A stretch of DNA of 64,000 bases, from positions 21,421 to 85,420 of the forward strand of contig JANYHM010000098.1 of the NCBI GenBank assembly GCA_025359065.1, given 5' to 3'. How positions within the stretch are numbered: position 1 is the stretch's first letter; each line of letters begins with the position of its first letter. Positions 17,501 through 26,071 of this stretch are shown here, piece after piece. This DNA is from Synechococcales cyanobacterium GL140_1_metabinner_5_sub (GTDB lineage Bacteria > Cyanobacteriota > Cyanobacteriia > Cyanobacteriales > Chamaesiphonaceae). The notes below the pieces were generated by a model. It saw only the letters and a list, made by a program, of their open reading frames with translations, ran no database searches and was not told where the DNA came from. A program made the position numbers and the translations under genes.

Positions 17501-19267
17501 AAATTTTTAGCTGCTTCTTTTGACCCAAAGCGCACTTTGTTGGGCAAGCAACAGTTAGATGATCTGAAGCGAGATCTGCTGCAATCGCAGAAAGATGGGG
17601 TGACATGGAAATTCATCATGATTCCTGAGCCGATTCAGAATATTGGGGTGTTGGCAGCAGGCGATCGATTTGAAGGATATGCGGCTGAGCGCACCGAGAT
17701 CCTGAAATATATTAACGACAACAAAATCTCTAACGTAGTTTTTGTTTCGGCTGATATTCACGGTACTTTGGTTAACAATCTCACTTACCAAACTGCTCCT
17801 GGCCAACCCCAAATTGCTACTAGTGCATTTGAAATAAGTACCGGCTCGGTGGCTTACTCTGAGCCATTTGGCCCTACGGTGGCTCAATTAGGTGCGGCAT
17901 TAGGAGTGCTCACACCAGCTCAGAAGGCGGCTTATGACGCTGGCACCCCAGCAGTGAGAGATGCCATTATCAAAGGCATTGTTGATGCCGGATTGCAACC
18001 ATTGGGCTATGACCCCTTAGGCTTAGATAAAAACCTGACTCAAGCTAATGGTTTAATTAATGCCAAGCTGTTGCAAGGTGACTATGTTGCTACTAATACC
18101 TTTGGTTGGACTGAGTTCAATATTGACCAAAAAACCCAAAAGCTTACTGTAACTACTTACGGCATTGATCCTTATACTCGGGCAGAGTTGGAGGCAAACC
18201 CCACGGCAATTACTAGTCGTCAACCCAAAATAGTTAGTCAGTTTGAGGTAGTACCGAGTGCGACTGATTTAGAGCTGACTCAAGTTTTGGATAATTCCAG
18301 TCCGGGTATCGGCGACCAGGTCAACTTCAACCTGACGCTTTCTAACAAAGGTGCTATTTTGGCCGATGCAATTAAAGTAGTAGACTTGTTGCCTAAGGAA
18401 CTGAGCTTCGTTTCAGCTACTGCTGGACAAGGTACCTATGATAATAAAACCGGTCTGTGGGATGTAGGTGCTGTTGATGTTAACGGTAGCACTACTCTCA
18501 AAATCACCGCCAAGGTAGATGGTAATGGCTTATTGACCAACAAAGCTGAAATCACAGCTCAAAAGCAGGCTGATGTTGACTCTACCCCTGGTAACAATAT
18601 TGCTGCTGAGGACGACCAAACTTCGGTGGCTTTAAGTCCAGCAGCCTTGGTTTTAGGTACTACCGGAGCTAATCAATTGGATGCAGGCATCACTCCTGGA
18701 TTTGATGGTAAAAACGATGTGGTCTTCACTGGGGCTGGTAATGACAAGGTGGATGTGGCGATCGCTGGTGCAGCAGCCGGTAACAACCGGATTGATACTG
18801 GCAGTGGCAATGATGTAATTTTTATTGCTGATGCCGATCGAGTTTTTGGCAGTCTTGGTGATGATGAGTTCGAGGCCACTGATGCTAAGGATTACCGTGC
18901 TTCTGGTGGAGCTGGTAACGATACTTTCTATTTAGGCATCAATGGTAAAGCCTTGGGTGGCGAAGGTAACGACAAGTTTTATGTTGGCACCGGAGGAGGC
19001 AACCTGCTCTCTGGTGGTGCTGGTGTAGATCAGTTCTGGATTGCCAATGGTGACATACCTGCTGCTGCCAATACCATTTTGGACTTCCAGATTGGTACTG
19101 ATGTGATTGGCATTCAGGGCGTTGGGGCTAATGCTACCAATGTTGTTCTAACTCAAGTGGGAGCTGATACTTCTATTGGTTTCAGCGGCCAGACCTTAGC
19201 TTTGCTCAAAGGCATTCAAGCTAGCAGCTTAACTCCTAGTAACCCAGGTCAGTTCGTTTTTGCCTAG
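14549..19267 (+). CDS. Exported double phosphatase: type I phosphodiesterase + PhoD domain + DUF11 + RTX-like tail
   Basis: A 1572-residue mosaic enzyme. Residues 1-~680 form an alkaline-phosphatase-superfamily phosphodiesterase/nucleotide pyrophosphatase domain with metal Asp11 (SLDGA), probable nucleophile Thr54 (SLTAPSH), Asp470-His471 (SDHGF) and His629 (AHGYDP). Residues ~690-1230 form a PhoD-type phosphatase: a Fn3-like PhoD N-domain (FPNGVASGD), then Asp790 (SGDWRG), IDDHE near 875-879 and His1071 (ADIHG). A DUF11 repeat follows (~1255-1350), then a glycine/Asp-rich Ca-binding tail (~1370-1572) ending FVFA. There is no N-terminal signal peptide, so type I secretion is likely. A Pho box lies upstream. 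Both active sites look intact, which suggests sequential diester and monoester hydrolysis on one chain. Confidence 0.9.
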   Translation: MSPKVIVISLDGATDSIVDKYLANGVLDSKTGLGLLKSKGVAATDNETVTPSLTAPSHIAIATGSTAVNNDINANSFHLISNPFLTNTSGFAAPIGGYTYQSGIDPSESTSPTANPLWLTLQAAGKKVVAATFPGADGATIKSSTGIVLDKKEDRTVSYTVPFGEFGGQGAKGFNLTAVDFGAAAQMTLDQLKAINKTSFSPVLQTKAAIDSFTIGGVKFDFQIATLDTTNDGKVNYDSVVVFDAAQGIKASPATLPSTGSAFLKAGDIASQPFYLEGTPNKVGTGFFLSNLAADLSTVRIARYSANDIPRPADNPGVVANVDDINNNVGFWKPQADFRIPEKLSPGFDKFTDLELEVIYQDQVKSFVEYQTNVAIRAIKQNNSSDLVLTYIEQPDGSEHQFLLTDPRQASDFTNPNSIGAGQDAAKVARYQKYVEVAYQEANKAVQKIIDTVGVDANGKPNSDIIVVSDHGFAPFHTAVNLNNFLKNAGFDSNKVRAITSGPAVNIYFNLKGREPNGTVEVAEYLTLQKQVVDALKGFVDTNSNYVIGAANAAVFDKVYNRAVPATATTANDIINARGAFIGEDTGDVFALLKIGYNFDGTQATPVIRKGDTTSTSPVFSVPNFYGAHGYDPTLPEMKAIFYAAGPDIAQQALGSVKNIDVAPTIEKILGVLPASTVNGTPLSLSPFPNGVASGDTTQTSTVLWTRSNTLGKVTFEYSTKSDFSSIAGTKTATITDALQPVKVEINDLTANTDYFYRAIDPNGDKSTGKFSTAAALGVRTGLKFGVSGDWRGELAPYPAISNADDAKLKFFVEFGDTIYADVASPALKNLDGTEKAQATTLGDYRTKHSEVYSTRGGQNTFADLRSSTSILATIDDHEVVNDFAGGQDLATSSAAEQALYGAKTGLINDSPLFESGLQAFQEYNPLRDLTYSTSGDVRTDGERKVYRSNSFGSDAATFVLDARSFRDTELPEVTNPNDAAQVGKFLAASFDPKRTLLGKQQLDDLKRDLLQSQKDGVTWKFIMIPEPIQNIGVLAAGDRFEGYAAERTEILKYINDNKISNVVFVSADIHGTLVNNLTYQTAPGQPQIATSAFEISTGSVAYSEPFGPTVAQLGAALGVLTPAQKAAYDAGTPAVRDAIIKGIVDAGLQPLGYDPLGLDKNLTQANGLINAKLLQGDYVATNTFGWTEFNIDQKTQKLTVTTYGIDPYTRAELEANPTAITSRQPKIVSQFEVVPSATDLELTQVLDNSSPGIGDQVNFNLTLSNKGAILADAIKVVDLLPKELSFVSATAGQGTYDNKTGLWDVGAVDVNGSTTLKITAKVDGNGLLTNKAEITAQKQADVDSTPGNNIAAEDDQTSVALSPAALVLGTTGANQLDAGITPGFDGKNDVVFTGAGNDKVDVAIAGAAAGNNRIDTGSGNDVIFIADADRVFGSLGDDEFEATDAKDYRASGGAGNDTFYLGINGKALGGEGNDKFYVGTGGGNLLSGGAGVDQFWIANGDIPAAANTILDFQIGTDVIGIQGVGANATNVVLTQVGADTSIGFSGQTLALLKGIQASSLTPSNPGQFVFA

Positions 19268-19274
19268 GGCTAAA

Positions 19275-19300
19275 AAGTCCGGCTCTTAAATGTCGGACTT
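19275..19300 (+). other. Hairpin between the two large phosphatase genes
   Basis: AAGTCCG (19275-19281) pairs with CGGACTT (19294-19300) across a 12-nt loop, 8 nt after the stop codon. No T-tract follows, so it may let transcription through into the next gene, which lacks a clear Pho box of its own. Confidence 0.5.
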
Positions 19301-19436
19301 CTGGCTGGGGTCGATGATTTTATTGTTATCAATGACTCATCAATCATTACAGTTTAAGTTTTATGCCAACAGTGTCAATCCGCAGTGGTGGGTAATGCCC
19401 GCCAGCGAATCTTTAATAATAACAAACAGGTAAATC

Positions 19437-22400
19437 ATGGCAGATACTACTCCCCAAGTTACGCTCAAAGGTTACGCTTCGCTTCCGGCTGATACATTTG
19501 CTGCGGGGCCAAAATCTGGGGCAGCAATTACTGGCAACTTGAATGGCAAGACTATTCCGTTTCCTTCCCAGCCAGTGCAAGGATTTAGCGCCGTTCAAAT
19601 TGCTGATGGTAATTCTTTTTGGTACTTGCCCGATAACGGTTATGGTGCCAAGGGTAATAGCGCCGACTTTTTGCTGCGGTTATATCGTGCCGACCCTAGC
19701 TTTCAAGGTTATGAAGCAGGTGGCGATGGCAGCATCAAGATCTTAGATTTTGTGCAGTTTTCTGATCCTGACAAAAAAGTACCATTCAACATTGTTAATC
19801 AAACTACCAGCGATCGGCTATTAACCGGTGCAGACTTTGATATCGAATCTCTCACAATCGCCAAAGATGGCACCTTTTGGATTGGGGAAGAGTTTGGCCC
19901 ATACCTGCTGCATTTTGATACCACTGGTAAATTGTTAGATGCCCCGATCGCTACTCCTAACACCGCTAAGTTCAACACCCTCAACGGTCAAGCCCCCATC
20001 GTGATTGGTCACAGAGGAGCCTCCGGCGAACGCCCCGAACATACTTTAGCTTCCTATCAGCTAGCGATCGAGCGCGGTGCTGATTTTATTGAACCAGACT
20101 TAGTAGTTACTAAAGATGGTGTATTGATTGCCCGTCATGAGCCAATGTTGGCCAGTTTAAATGCCGATGGCACTGTCAGCAGCGATACTACAACCGACGT
20201 TTATTTGCGTCCAGAGTTTGCTGATCGCAAAAAGACCAAAAAATTAGATGGCACCGATGTCACTGGTTGGTTTGCCGAAGATTTTACCCTGGCAGAAATC
20301 AAAAAGATTCGGGCGATCGAAAGATTATCGTTTCGTGAGCATACTTTTGATGGAGTTTACGAAATTCCGACCTTTGATGAAGTTATTGGTTTGGTGAAAA
20401 AGTATGAGGCTGATACGGGCAAAAAAATTGGTATCTATCCCGAAACTAAGCACCCCACATACTTTTCAGAAAAGGGCTTTAATACTAGCCAGCTATTGGT
20501 AGATGCTTTAGTCAAAAATAATTTCACCGATCCGAAAAGAATCTATATTCAGTCTTTTGAAGTTGGCAACCTCAAAGATCTGAAAAATAATATCTTGCCC
20601 AAAGCAGGCATCAAAGTTCCTTTGATTCAACTCTTGGATGCTGATGATGTAAAGCTGGATGGTGGCTTAATTGAAATTCAGCCCTATGACTTTGTAAAAA
20701 GTGGTGACAAGCGCACTTATGCAGACCTGCGCACACCAGCCGGACTGAAGGAAATTGCTACCTATGCCGATGGCATCGGTCCTTGGAAGCGGATGATTTT
20801 ATCGGTCAAAGGTACCGATGCTAACAGCGATGGCAAAGCCGATGACATTAACGGTGATGGTGCAGTAAATGATGCTGATAAAACTCTCTTAGCACCCACT
20901 ACTTTAATTACTGATGCTCATAAAGCTGGTTTGCAGGTGCACCTCTACACTCTGCGGAACGAACCACGCTATTTGGCTGCTGACTACAAAGGCGATCCAG
21001 AAGCGGAGGTTAAACAGTATATTCAGCTTGGCGTAGATGGTTTCTTTGACGATTTTCCCGGCACTGCTGACAAAGTGCGCGATCAGATTGCGAATCCTTT
21101 AGTGCAGTCTCCTGATAACCCAGATGTTTCTAAGCCCGCTAATTTTAATACTTTAGATAAAAAGCCTCCGATCGTTATTGGTCATAGAGGTGCTGCTGGA
21201 GAACGTCCTGAGCATACCCTGGCTTCATATAAAGCAGCGATCGCTGATGGTGCAGATTTTATTGAGCCAGACTTAGTAGTTACGAAGGACGGTATTCTCA
21301 TTGCTCGGCATGAGCCACTCCTAGCAGCAGTGAACTTAAATGCTGATGGCACCATTAAAAAAGATGCCGCCGGTAAATTTGAGCTAAACACCACTAACAC
21401 TACTACTGATGTCTATCTGGTTGACAAATTTGCTAGTCGTCTCACAGTCAAAACTGTGGATGGGCAAAAAGTTGGTGGTTGGTTTGCGGAAGACTTTACT
21501 CTAGCTGAAATCAAAGAGTTAAATGCGATCGAACGGCTCCCAGCTCTGCGCGGGACTAAATATGATGGTGATAAGCTCAAAGTAGCAACTTTGGATGAAA
21601 TCATTGATTTGGTGCAGCAATATGAGAAGGAAACTGGTATTAAAATTGGGATCTACCCCGAAACCAAGCATCCTACTTACTTTGCCACCGAAGGTAAATA
21701 CCTAGACGGCACGCCAATCAAAGTCAGCTTGGGTCAAAAGCTCATTGATCAGTTAGTGAAACGAAACTTTACTGATCCTAACCGAATTTTTATTCAGTCT
21801 TTTGAAGTTGGTAATCTGCAAGAGCTGAAAAATACCATCATGCCCAAGGCTGCGGTAAATATTCCGCTAATTCAGCTGATCAGCAGTGCTGGTAGTCCTT
21901 ATGATTTCACTTTTAACAAAGACGCTCGTACTTATGCCGATTTGATCAAGCCTGCTGGTTTGATTGAAGTTGCCAAATACGCTACTGGCATCGGACCAGA
22001 CAAGCGGACAATTGTTCCCGCTAGCACAGTAGACAAAAACAACGATGGCAAACCCGACGACCTGAACGGTGATGGTCAAATTAGTGATGCTGATCGAGTT
22101 CTTGGTCAACCAACAACCCTAATTACTGACGCTCACGCGGCTGGTCTGAAGGTTCACCTTTATACCCTGCGGGATGATCCTTTCTTTGTAGCCTCTGATT
22201 ACGGTGGCAATGTGCGCAAAGAATATGAGCAGTTCATCAAGCTGGGCGTAGATGGCTTCTTTACCGACTTTGCTGCTACTGGCTACGATGTCCGCCGCGA
22301 ATTAATCGCTGGTGCCAACGTCTCCACTGCCCTCGGACGCACCGGAGACACGGTAACTTCTAACCTCAATGGCTCCCGAGGCTTCGAAGGTTTAGCGATT

Positions 22401-23543
22401 AGTCCCGATAAACAAACTCTCTATCCGTTATTGGAAGGCACTGTATTTGGCGATCCGGCTGGTTCCCTACGCATTTATGAATTTGATGTAGCTACCCAAA
22501 AATACAGGGGTCAACTGGGTTCTTACAAAATGGAAGCAGTGGGCAACTCGATCGGCGACTTCACGGTTATCAACAAAAATGAATACTTGGTAATCGAACG
22601 CGATCAGGGTCAGGGTGCAACCGCGCTGTTCAAAAAAATCTATAAAATTGACATCTCCAAAAAAGATGGCAGTGGCAATGTGTTCAAAGAAGAAGTGGTG
22701 GACTTGCTAAATATCCAAGATCCCAACGACTTAAACAAGGATGGTAACACCAAGTTTACTTTTCCGTTTGTGACGATCGAAGATGTGGTAGTTCTTGACA
22801 ACAACACCATCTTGGTTGCTAACGATAACAACTATCCCTTCTCTACTGGTCGTTCAGCTACTGCTGCCGATAATAATGAATCGATCGTCCTCGAATTAAC
22901 CAAGCCGCTGGCTGCTGTAGGGGAAGTTACTGGTTCCACCAAAGCTGATGATCTTGTTGCTGGGGTTACGCCTGGGTTTGATGGATTCAACGATCGAGTG
23001 TTTACTGGTGCTGGCAACGACAAAGTGGATGTGGCGATCGCTGGTGCTGCTGCCGGTGATAATCGGATTGATACTGGCAGCGGTAACGATGTGATCTTTA
23101 TTGCTGATGCCGATCGGGCTTTTGGTAGCGCTGGTGATGATGAGCTAGATGCTACCGATGCCAAAGATTATCGCGCCTCTGGTGGTGCTGGTAACGATAC
23201 CTTCTATCTGGGAATTAACGGTAAAGCCCTAGGTTGCGACGGGAATGACAAGTTCTTTGTTGGCACTGGTGGTGGCAACCTTATCTCTGGTGGCGCTGGA
23301 GTTGACCAATTCTGGATCGCTAATGGGGAAGCACCAAAATCTGCTAATACTATTTTGGACTTCCAATTAGGTACTGACGTAATTGGTATTCAAGGAATTG
23401 GTGCTAATGCCACGAATATAGTTCTGACTCAAATTGGTGCAGATACTTCGATCTCCTTTGGCGGTCAAACTCTAGCAGTGCTCAAAGGAATTCAAGCTAG
23501 CAGCTTAACTCCTAGTAACGCTGGCCAGTTTGTCTTTGCCTAA
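19437..23543 (+). CDS. Phytase-like protein with two nested GDPD domains and RTX-like tail
   Basis: 1368 residues. An esterase-like/phytase-like beta-propeller domain begins at residue ~1 ([20 protein letters not shown]) and is interrupted at ~185. Two complete glycerophosphodiester phosphodiesterase domains follow, each starting with [16 protein letters not shown] and carrying [10 protein letters not shown] and ARHEP. At ~960 the propeller resumes ([20 protein letters not shown]) and runs to ~1165. Each GDPD domain holds an EF-hand/dockerin-like Ca loop ([26 protein letters not shown]). The last ~200 residues nearly duplicate the tail of the preceding protein. GDPDs hydrolyse glycerophosphodiesters to glycerol-3-phosphate and an alcohol. 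There is no signal peptide, so type I export is likely. It is probably co-transcribed with the upstream phosphatase. Confidence 0.9.
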   Translation: MADTTPQVTLKGYASLPADTFAAGPKSGAAITGNLNGKTIPFPSQPVQGFSAVQIADGNSFWYLPDNGYGAKGNSADFLLRLYRADPSFQGYEAGGDGSIKILDFVQFSDPDKKVPFNIVNQTTSDRLLTGADFDIESLTIAKDGTFWIGEEFGPYLLHFDTTGKLLDAPIATPNTAKFNTLNGQAPIVIGHRGASGERPEHTLASYQLAIERGADFIEPDLVVTKDGVLIARHEPMLASLNADGTVSSDTTTDVYLRPEFADRKKTKKLDGTDVTGWFAEDFTLAEIKKIRAIERLSFREHTFDGVYEIPTFDEVIGLVKKYEADTGKKIGIYPETKHPTYFSEKGFNTSQLLVDALVKNNFTDPKRIYIQSFEVGNLKDLKNNILPKAGIKVPLIQLLDADDVKLDGGLIEIQPYDFVKSGDKRTYADLRTPAGLKEIATYADGIGPWKRMILSVKGTDANSDGKADDINGDGAVNDADKTLLAPTTLITDAHKAGLQVHLYTLRNEPRYLAADYKGDPEAEVKQYIQLGVDGFFDDFPGTADKVRDQIANPLVQSPDNPDVSKPANFNTLDKKPPIVIGHRGAAGERPEHTLASYKAAIADGADFIEPDLVVTKDGILIARHEPLLAAVNLNADGTIKKDAAGKFELNTTNTTTDVYLVDKFASRLTVKTVDGQKVGGWFAEDFTLAEIKELNAIERLPALRGTKYDGDKLKVATLDEIIDLVQQYEKETGIKIGIYPETKHPTYFATEGKYLDGTPIKVSLGQKLIDQLVKRNFTDPNRIFIQSFEVGNLQELKNTIMPKAAVNIPLIQLISSAGSPYDFTFNKDARTYADLIKPAGLIEVAKYATGIGPDKRTIVPASTVDKNNDGKPDDLNGDGQISDADRVLGQPTTLITDAHAAGLKVHLYTLRDDPFFVASDYGGNVRKEYEQFIKLGVDGFFTDFAATGYDVRRELIAGANVSTALGRTGDTVTSNLNGSRGFEGLAISPDKQTLYPLLEGTVFGDPAGSLRIYEFDVATQKYRGQLGSYKMEAVGNSIGDFTVINKNEYLVIERDQGQGATALFKKIYKIDISKKDGSGNVFKEEVVDLLNIQDPNDLNKDGNTKFTFPFVTIEDVVVLDNNTILVANDNNYPFSTGRSATAADNNESIVLELTKPLAAVGEVTGSTKADDLVAGVTPGFDGFNDRVFTGAGNDKVDVAIAGAAAGDNRIDTGSGNDVIFIADADRAFGSAGDDELDATDAKDYRASGGAGNDTFYLGINGKALGCDGNDKFFVGTGGGNLISGGAGVDQFWIANGEAPKSANTILDFQLGTDVIGIQGIGANATNIVLTQIGADTSISFGGQTLAVLKGIQASSLTPSNAGQFVFA

Positions 23544-23560
23544 AAAATATTGCTAGTCTG

Positions 23561-23592
23561 AAGAGGGGTTGTTCACCACCCCTCTTTTTTGT
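23561..23592 (+). terminator. Rho-independent terminator after the GDPD gene
   Basis: A 9-bp perfect stem AAGAGGGGT/ACCCCTCTT (23561-23569 with 23578-23586) and an 8-nt loop are followed by a T-run, 17 nt after the stop codon. Confidence 0.9.
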
Positions 23593-23621
23593 TTTCGGCA
23601 GCAACAATTATCTTGCCAAAA

Positions 23622-23834
23622 CTATTGTTTTACGAGTGCTGACATCCCAATATTAAAGCTCAGACTAATTCGTACCTTTTCACTCATATTCATTTCTACG
23701 CCATGCCACAGCCAACTAGGAAAAATCAACATAGTTCCTACGTAAGGTTTATGGCTGACCTTAGGAAAATTTCAGATGTTAAACTCTGCCGCTGGAAACT
23801 AACACTCGGCATAAAAATTGATTTGCCTTAATCA
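23622..23834 (-). pseudogene. Remnant of a 2OG-Fe(II) oxygenase gene (3' part)
   Basis: Read on the minus strand, one continuous frame gives the C-terminal signature of a 2-oxoglutarate/Fe(II) oxygenase: GTMLIFPSWLWHGVE, then KVRISLSFNIG, ending at TAG (23622-23624). The metal-ligand His (WHGV) and the 2OG-binding Arg (RISLSFN) are still recognisable. Upstream the same frame continues as NFYAEC-FPAAEFNI-NFPKVSH but is cut by TAG at 23799-23801 (perhaps once TGG) and TGA at 23772-23774 (perhaps once GGA). The 5' part is gone. It lies in the spacer before the RTX/DUF4114 gene and abuts its Pho box. Confidence 0.75.
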
Positions 23835-23867
23835 ATTTTTAACTCCTCGATAAACATTGTTTAACGC
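23827..23867 (+). promoter_or_regulatory. Pho box upstream of the RTX/DUF4114 gene
   Basis: Four units at exactly 11-nt spacing: CTTAATCA (23827), TTTAACTC (23838), GATAAACA (23849), TTTAACGC (23860), matching the Pho consensus at 8, 7, 5 and 6 of 8. It ends about 145 nt before the start codon and overlaps the decayed oxygenase remnant, so the promoter was assembled in pseudogene sequence or brought next to it. Confidence 0.72.
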
Positions 23868-24011
23868 TAGGACTTGTCCCTAATGATAGAATATTGCCAT
23901 TAATATTGAACTGTAATTGTATTCATGTTCGAGTTTCCACATCTATAAAAATTCGTAATTTATAAATATACATAGTCAATTTAAAAATTGATCACTTTCA
24001 AGAGGATTGAG

Positions 24012-25646
24012 ATGGCAACGATCAACGGCACTGTTAACAGCGATACATTGATTATAGGTAGTGGTAAGAGTAACGATATATTGCTTGGTCTTGCAGGAAA
24101 CGACTATCTTGATGCATTGCCCGGGGCTGGCAACAATATTCTTAGAGGCGGTGATGGTAATGATGAGCTATACGCTTATACTAGCGATCAACTTTTTGGC
24201 GAAGCAGGCAGCGATACACTTTCCTCCGATGGTAATGGCAAAAATACTCTAGATGGTGGTGAAGGTGATGATACTCTTTATGGCGATCGAAACGATACTC
24301 TCTTAGGCGGTGCGGGTAATGATGTAATTTATGGTGGTTTGGGTGGTAACACCATTACTGGTGGTTTGGGCAATGATATTTTCTGGATTGCCAACGTTGA
24401 TGCTCCAGCTACCCCAAATATTATTACCGATTTTAATCAACTCAACGATACTATCCGTTTGAATTTAGCCGGTGTGAGTAAGTTTAGCGATCTGACTGTT
24501 GCTCAAACGGGTATTGATGCCACTGTAAGTTTTGGCAGTACTCCCTTAGCTACTTTTAAGAATACTTTGGCAAGTGTGTTAACTACTACCACTGTCGCTG
24601 TGGATCCTAAATCTCCTAATAGTAACGGCCTGATAATGCCTACCTACGCTCCAGTTACTGCTGGCGCTGGTATTTTTCAGATGAGCCAAGGAAATGGGAC
24701 TGTTACCGGACTACGTATTAATAAAATTAGTCATCAAGCCAGCAACCGCAATGAGCTAGGGATTTTTGCAGTTGATGATGATAAAGGTACCGTCAATGGC
24801 ATTGCTCCCGATCAGACTGGCTATTTGGCAGAAGTAATTAAGCGATCGCAGGTAGTTTTCTCTACTCTCAGCGATAATGCTGTTGATACTGCGTTGGATA
24901 GCCCTACTACTCGGACTGTTGATTTACCAGTCAACTCTAAATTAGGATTTTACTTAGCAGTTAATAGCACTTTGGATGATTCACCCAGTGCGGCCAGCGT
25001 CCTATTTTCGTTTCCTACCGTCACTAACGGGTTCCAATATTCCCAAGTTACTCAGTCAGGAAATGTAACTCAAATTGGTTTTGAAGATAGTAGTGGTGGT
25101 GGTGATAAAGATTTTAATGACTTAGTAATTCAAATTGAAGTTGCTGCTAATCCAGCGCCTTTGGGTAGTGGTCTTCAAGGTATCAAAGAGATACTTGATC
25201 TCACCAATGCTCCTACTACTAACAAAGCTACCTTTGAAACCAAGCGTGATGCTGGTTTTAATAACCACATCGGCTTCTACAAAATAGAGGATATTTTAGG
25301 GACGATTAAGGTTGGTACTAATTTGCTCAAACCTACTGATGTAGGTTATCGACAAGCAGCGGTGCAGGGACGTTTGGTCGGCATCGATATAGTGGGAACT
25401 AATGGTCAAACTGTTACTAGCACTGGTGAATTTTTGGGTGGCGCGCTATATGCACCGTTGATTATTGCTAATTCTAATGCTGCTAATGCCGATTTCAGCA
25501 ATGTTTACACTCCTTACATTCTGGGCAATGCCGACAAAGCTGACCATATCCGCCTGTTGGGTGATAACACCTTTGGCTTTGAGGATTTGGCTGGGGGCGG
25601 TGATAGGGACTTTAATGATGTAATCGTGAAAGCTACATTCCAATAG
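24012..25646 (+). CDS. RTX-type calcium-binding protein with two DUF4114 domains
   Basis: 544 residues from ATG 24012, chosen because AGAGG sits 6 nt upstream; an upstream TTG frame at 23988 is unlikely. Residues ~1-130 carry hemolysin-type nonapeptide Ca-binding repeats (GGDGNDELY, GGEGDDTLYGDRNDTL, GGAGNDVIYGG), and a short module ends near 200 (FWIANVDAP) like the tails of the two large phosphatases. Two DUF4114 domains follow, marked by FEDSSGGGDKDFNDLV (~372-387) and FEDLAGGGDRDFNDVI (~525-540). It has no catalytic domain I can recognise and no N-terminal signal peptide. With its Pho box it may be a secreted Ca-binding surface or matrix component of the phosphate-starvation response. Confidence 0.85.
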   Translation: MATINGTVNSDTLIIGSGKSNDILLGLAGNDYLDALPGAGNNILRGGDGNDELYAYTSDQLFGEAGSDTLSSDGNGKNTLDGGEGDDTLYGDRNDTLLGGAGNDVIYGGLGGNTITGGLGNDIFWIANVDAPATPNIITDFNQLNDTIRLNLAGVSKFSDLTVAQTGIDATVSFGSTPLATFKNTLASVLTTTTVAVDPKSPNSNGLIMPTYAPVTAGAGIFQMSQGNGTVTGLRINKISHQASNRNELGIFAVDDDKGTVNGIAPDQTGYLAEVIKRSQVVFSTLSDNAVDTALDSPTTRTVDLPVNSKLGFYLAVNSTLDDSPSAASVLFSFPTVTNGFQYSQVTQSGNVTQIGFEDSSGGGDKDFNDLVIQIEVAANPAPLGSGLQGIKEILDLTNAPTTNKATFETKRDAGFNNHIGFYKIEDILGTIKVGTNLLKPTDVGYRQAAVQGRLVGIDIVGTNGQTVTSTGEFLGGALYAPLIIANSNAANADFSNVYTPYILGNADKADHIRLLGDNTFGFEDLAGGGDRDFNDVIVKATFQ

Positions 25647-25686
25647 TATGACCATGCCAAATCTCGCGCATGAGTGGGGTGATTTT

Positions 25687-26031
25687 TCAGGCATCACTGA
25701 GATCTGCTTGATCCATTGATGCCCAGTAATAAATGGTGTATTGATGAATGGCAAAGTCTTTGATCAATAAATTTTTAACGATCAAGCAATACTTAACGAA
25801 GTCCTGCTTACTTTTTTGATATTCAGTGGACTGAATAATCATTTCCATTAAAACGAATTTATCATCTTCATCGCTGATTGACCGATAGTGGTCTAAATAT
25901 TTTTCAATATCCTCGGGTTCAGCAATCTCATAAGACCAATCTTGCATCCCATAGTCACCGGTCAGATCTAATGCTGCTGTCAGGTGATCGATCGATGCTC
26001 TGGTTGAATATCTGGGAATTGGCTCTAACAT
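25687..26031 (-). CDS. Conserved hypothetical protein (114 aa)
   Basis: A small acidic protein without signal peptide or membrane segment. It is rich in charged and aromatic residues (DYGMQDWSYEIAEPEDIEKY, later SKQDFVKYCLIVKNLLI), predicted alpha/beta and cytoplasmic. I do not recognise a family. It looks like a real gene because codon use matches its neighbours, it fills the space between the RTX gene and the methyltransferase, and the same-strand methyltransferase stops 41 nt upstream of its start. Confidence 0.6.
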   Translation of the reverse strand: MLEPIPRYSTRASIDHLTAALDLTGDYGMQDWSYEIAEPEDIEKYLDHYRSISDEDDKFVLMEMIIQSTEYQKSKQDFVKYCLIVKNLLIKDFAIHQYTIYYWASMDQADLSDA

Positions 26032-26071
26032 TTTATGAAGCTCGATCGGAGATTTTATTTGACTTTAGCAA

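Noticed and set aside
19268..19436. Pho box directly upstream of the GDPD gene
   Set aside because: Only one GTTTAAGT-like half site; co-transcription from the 14549 promoter is more likely.
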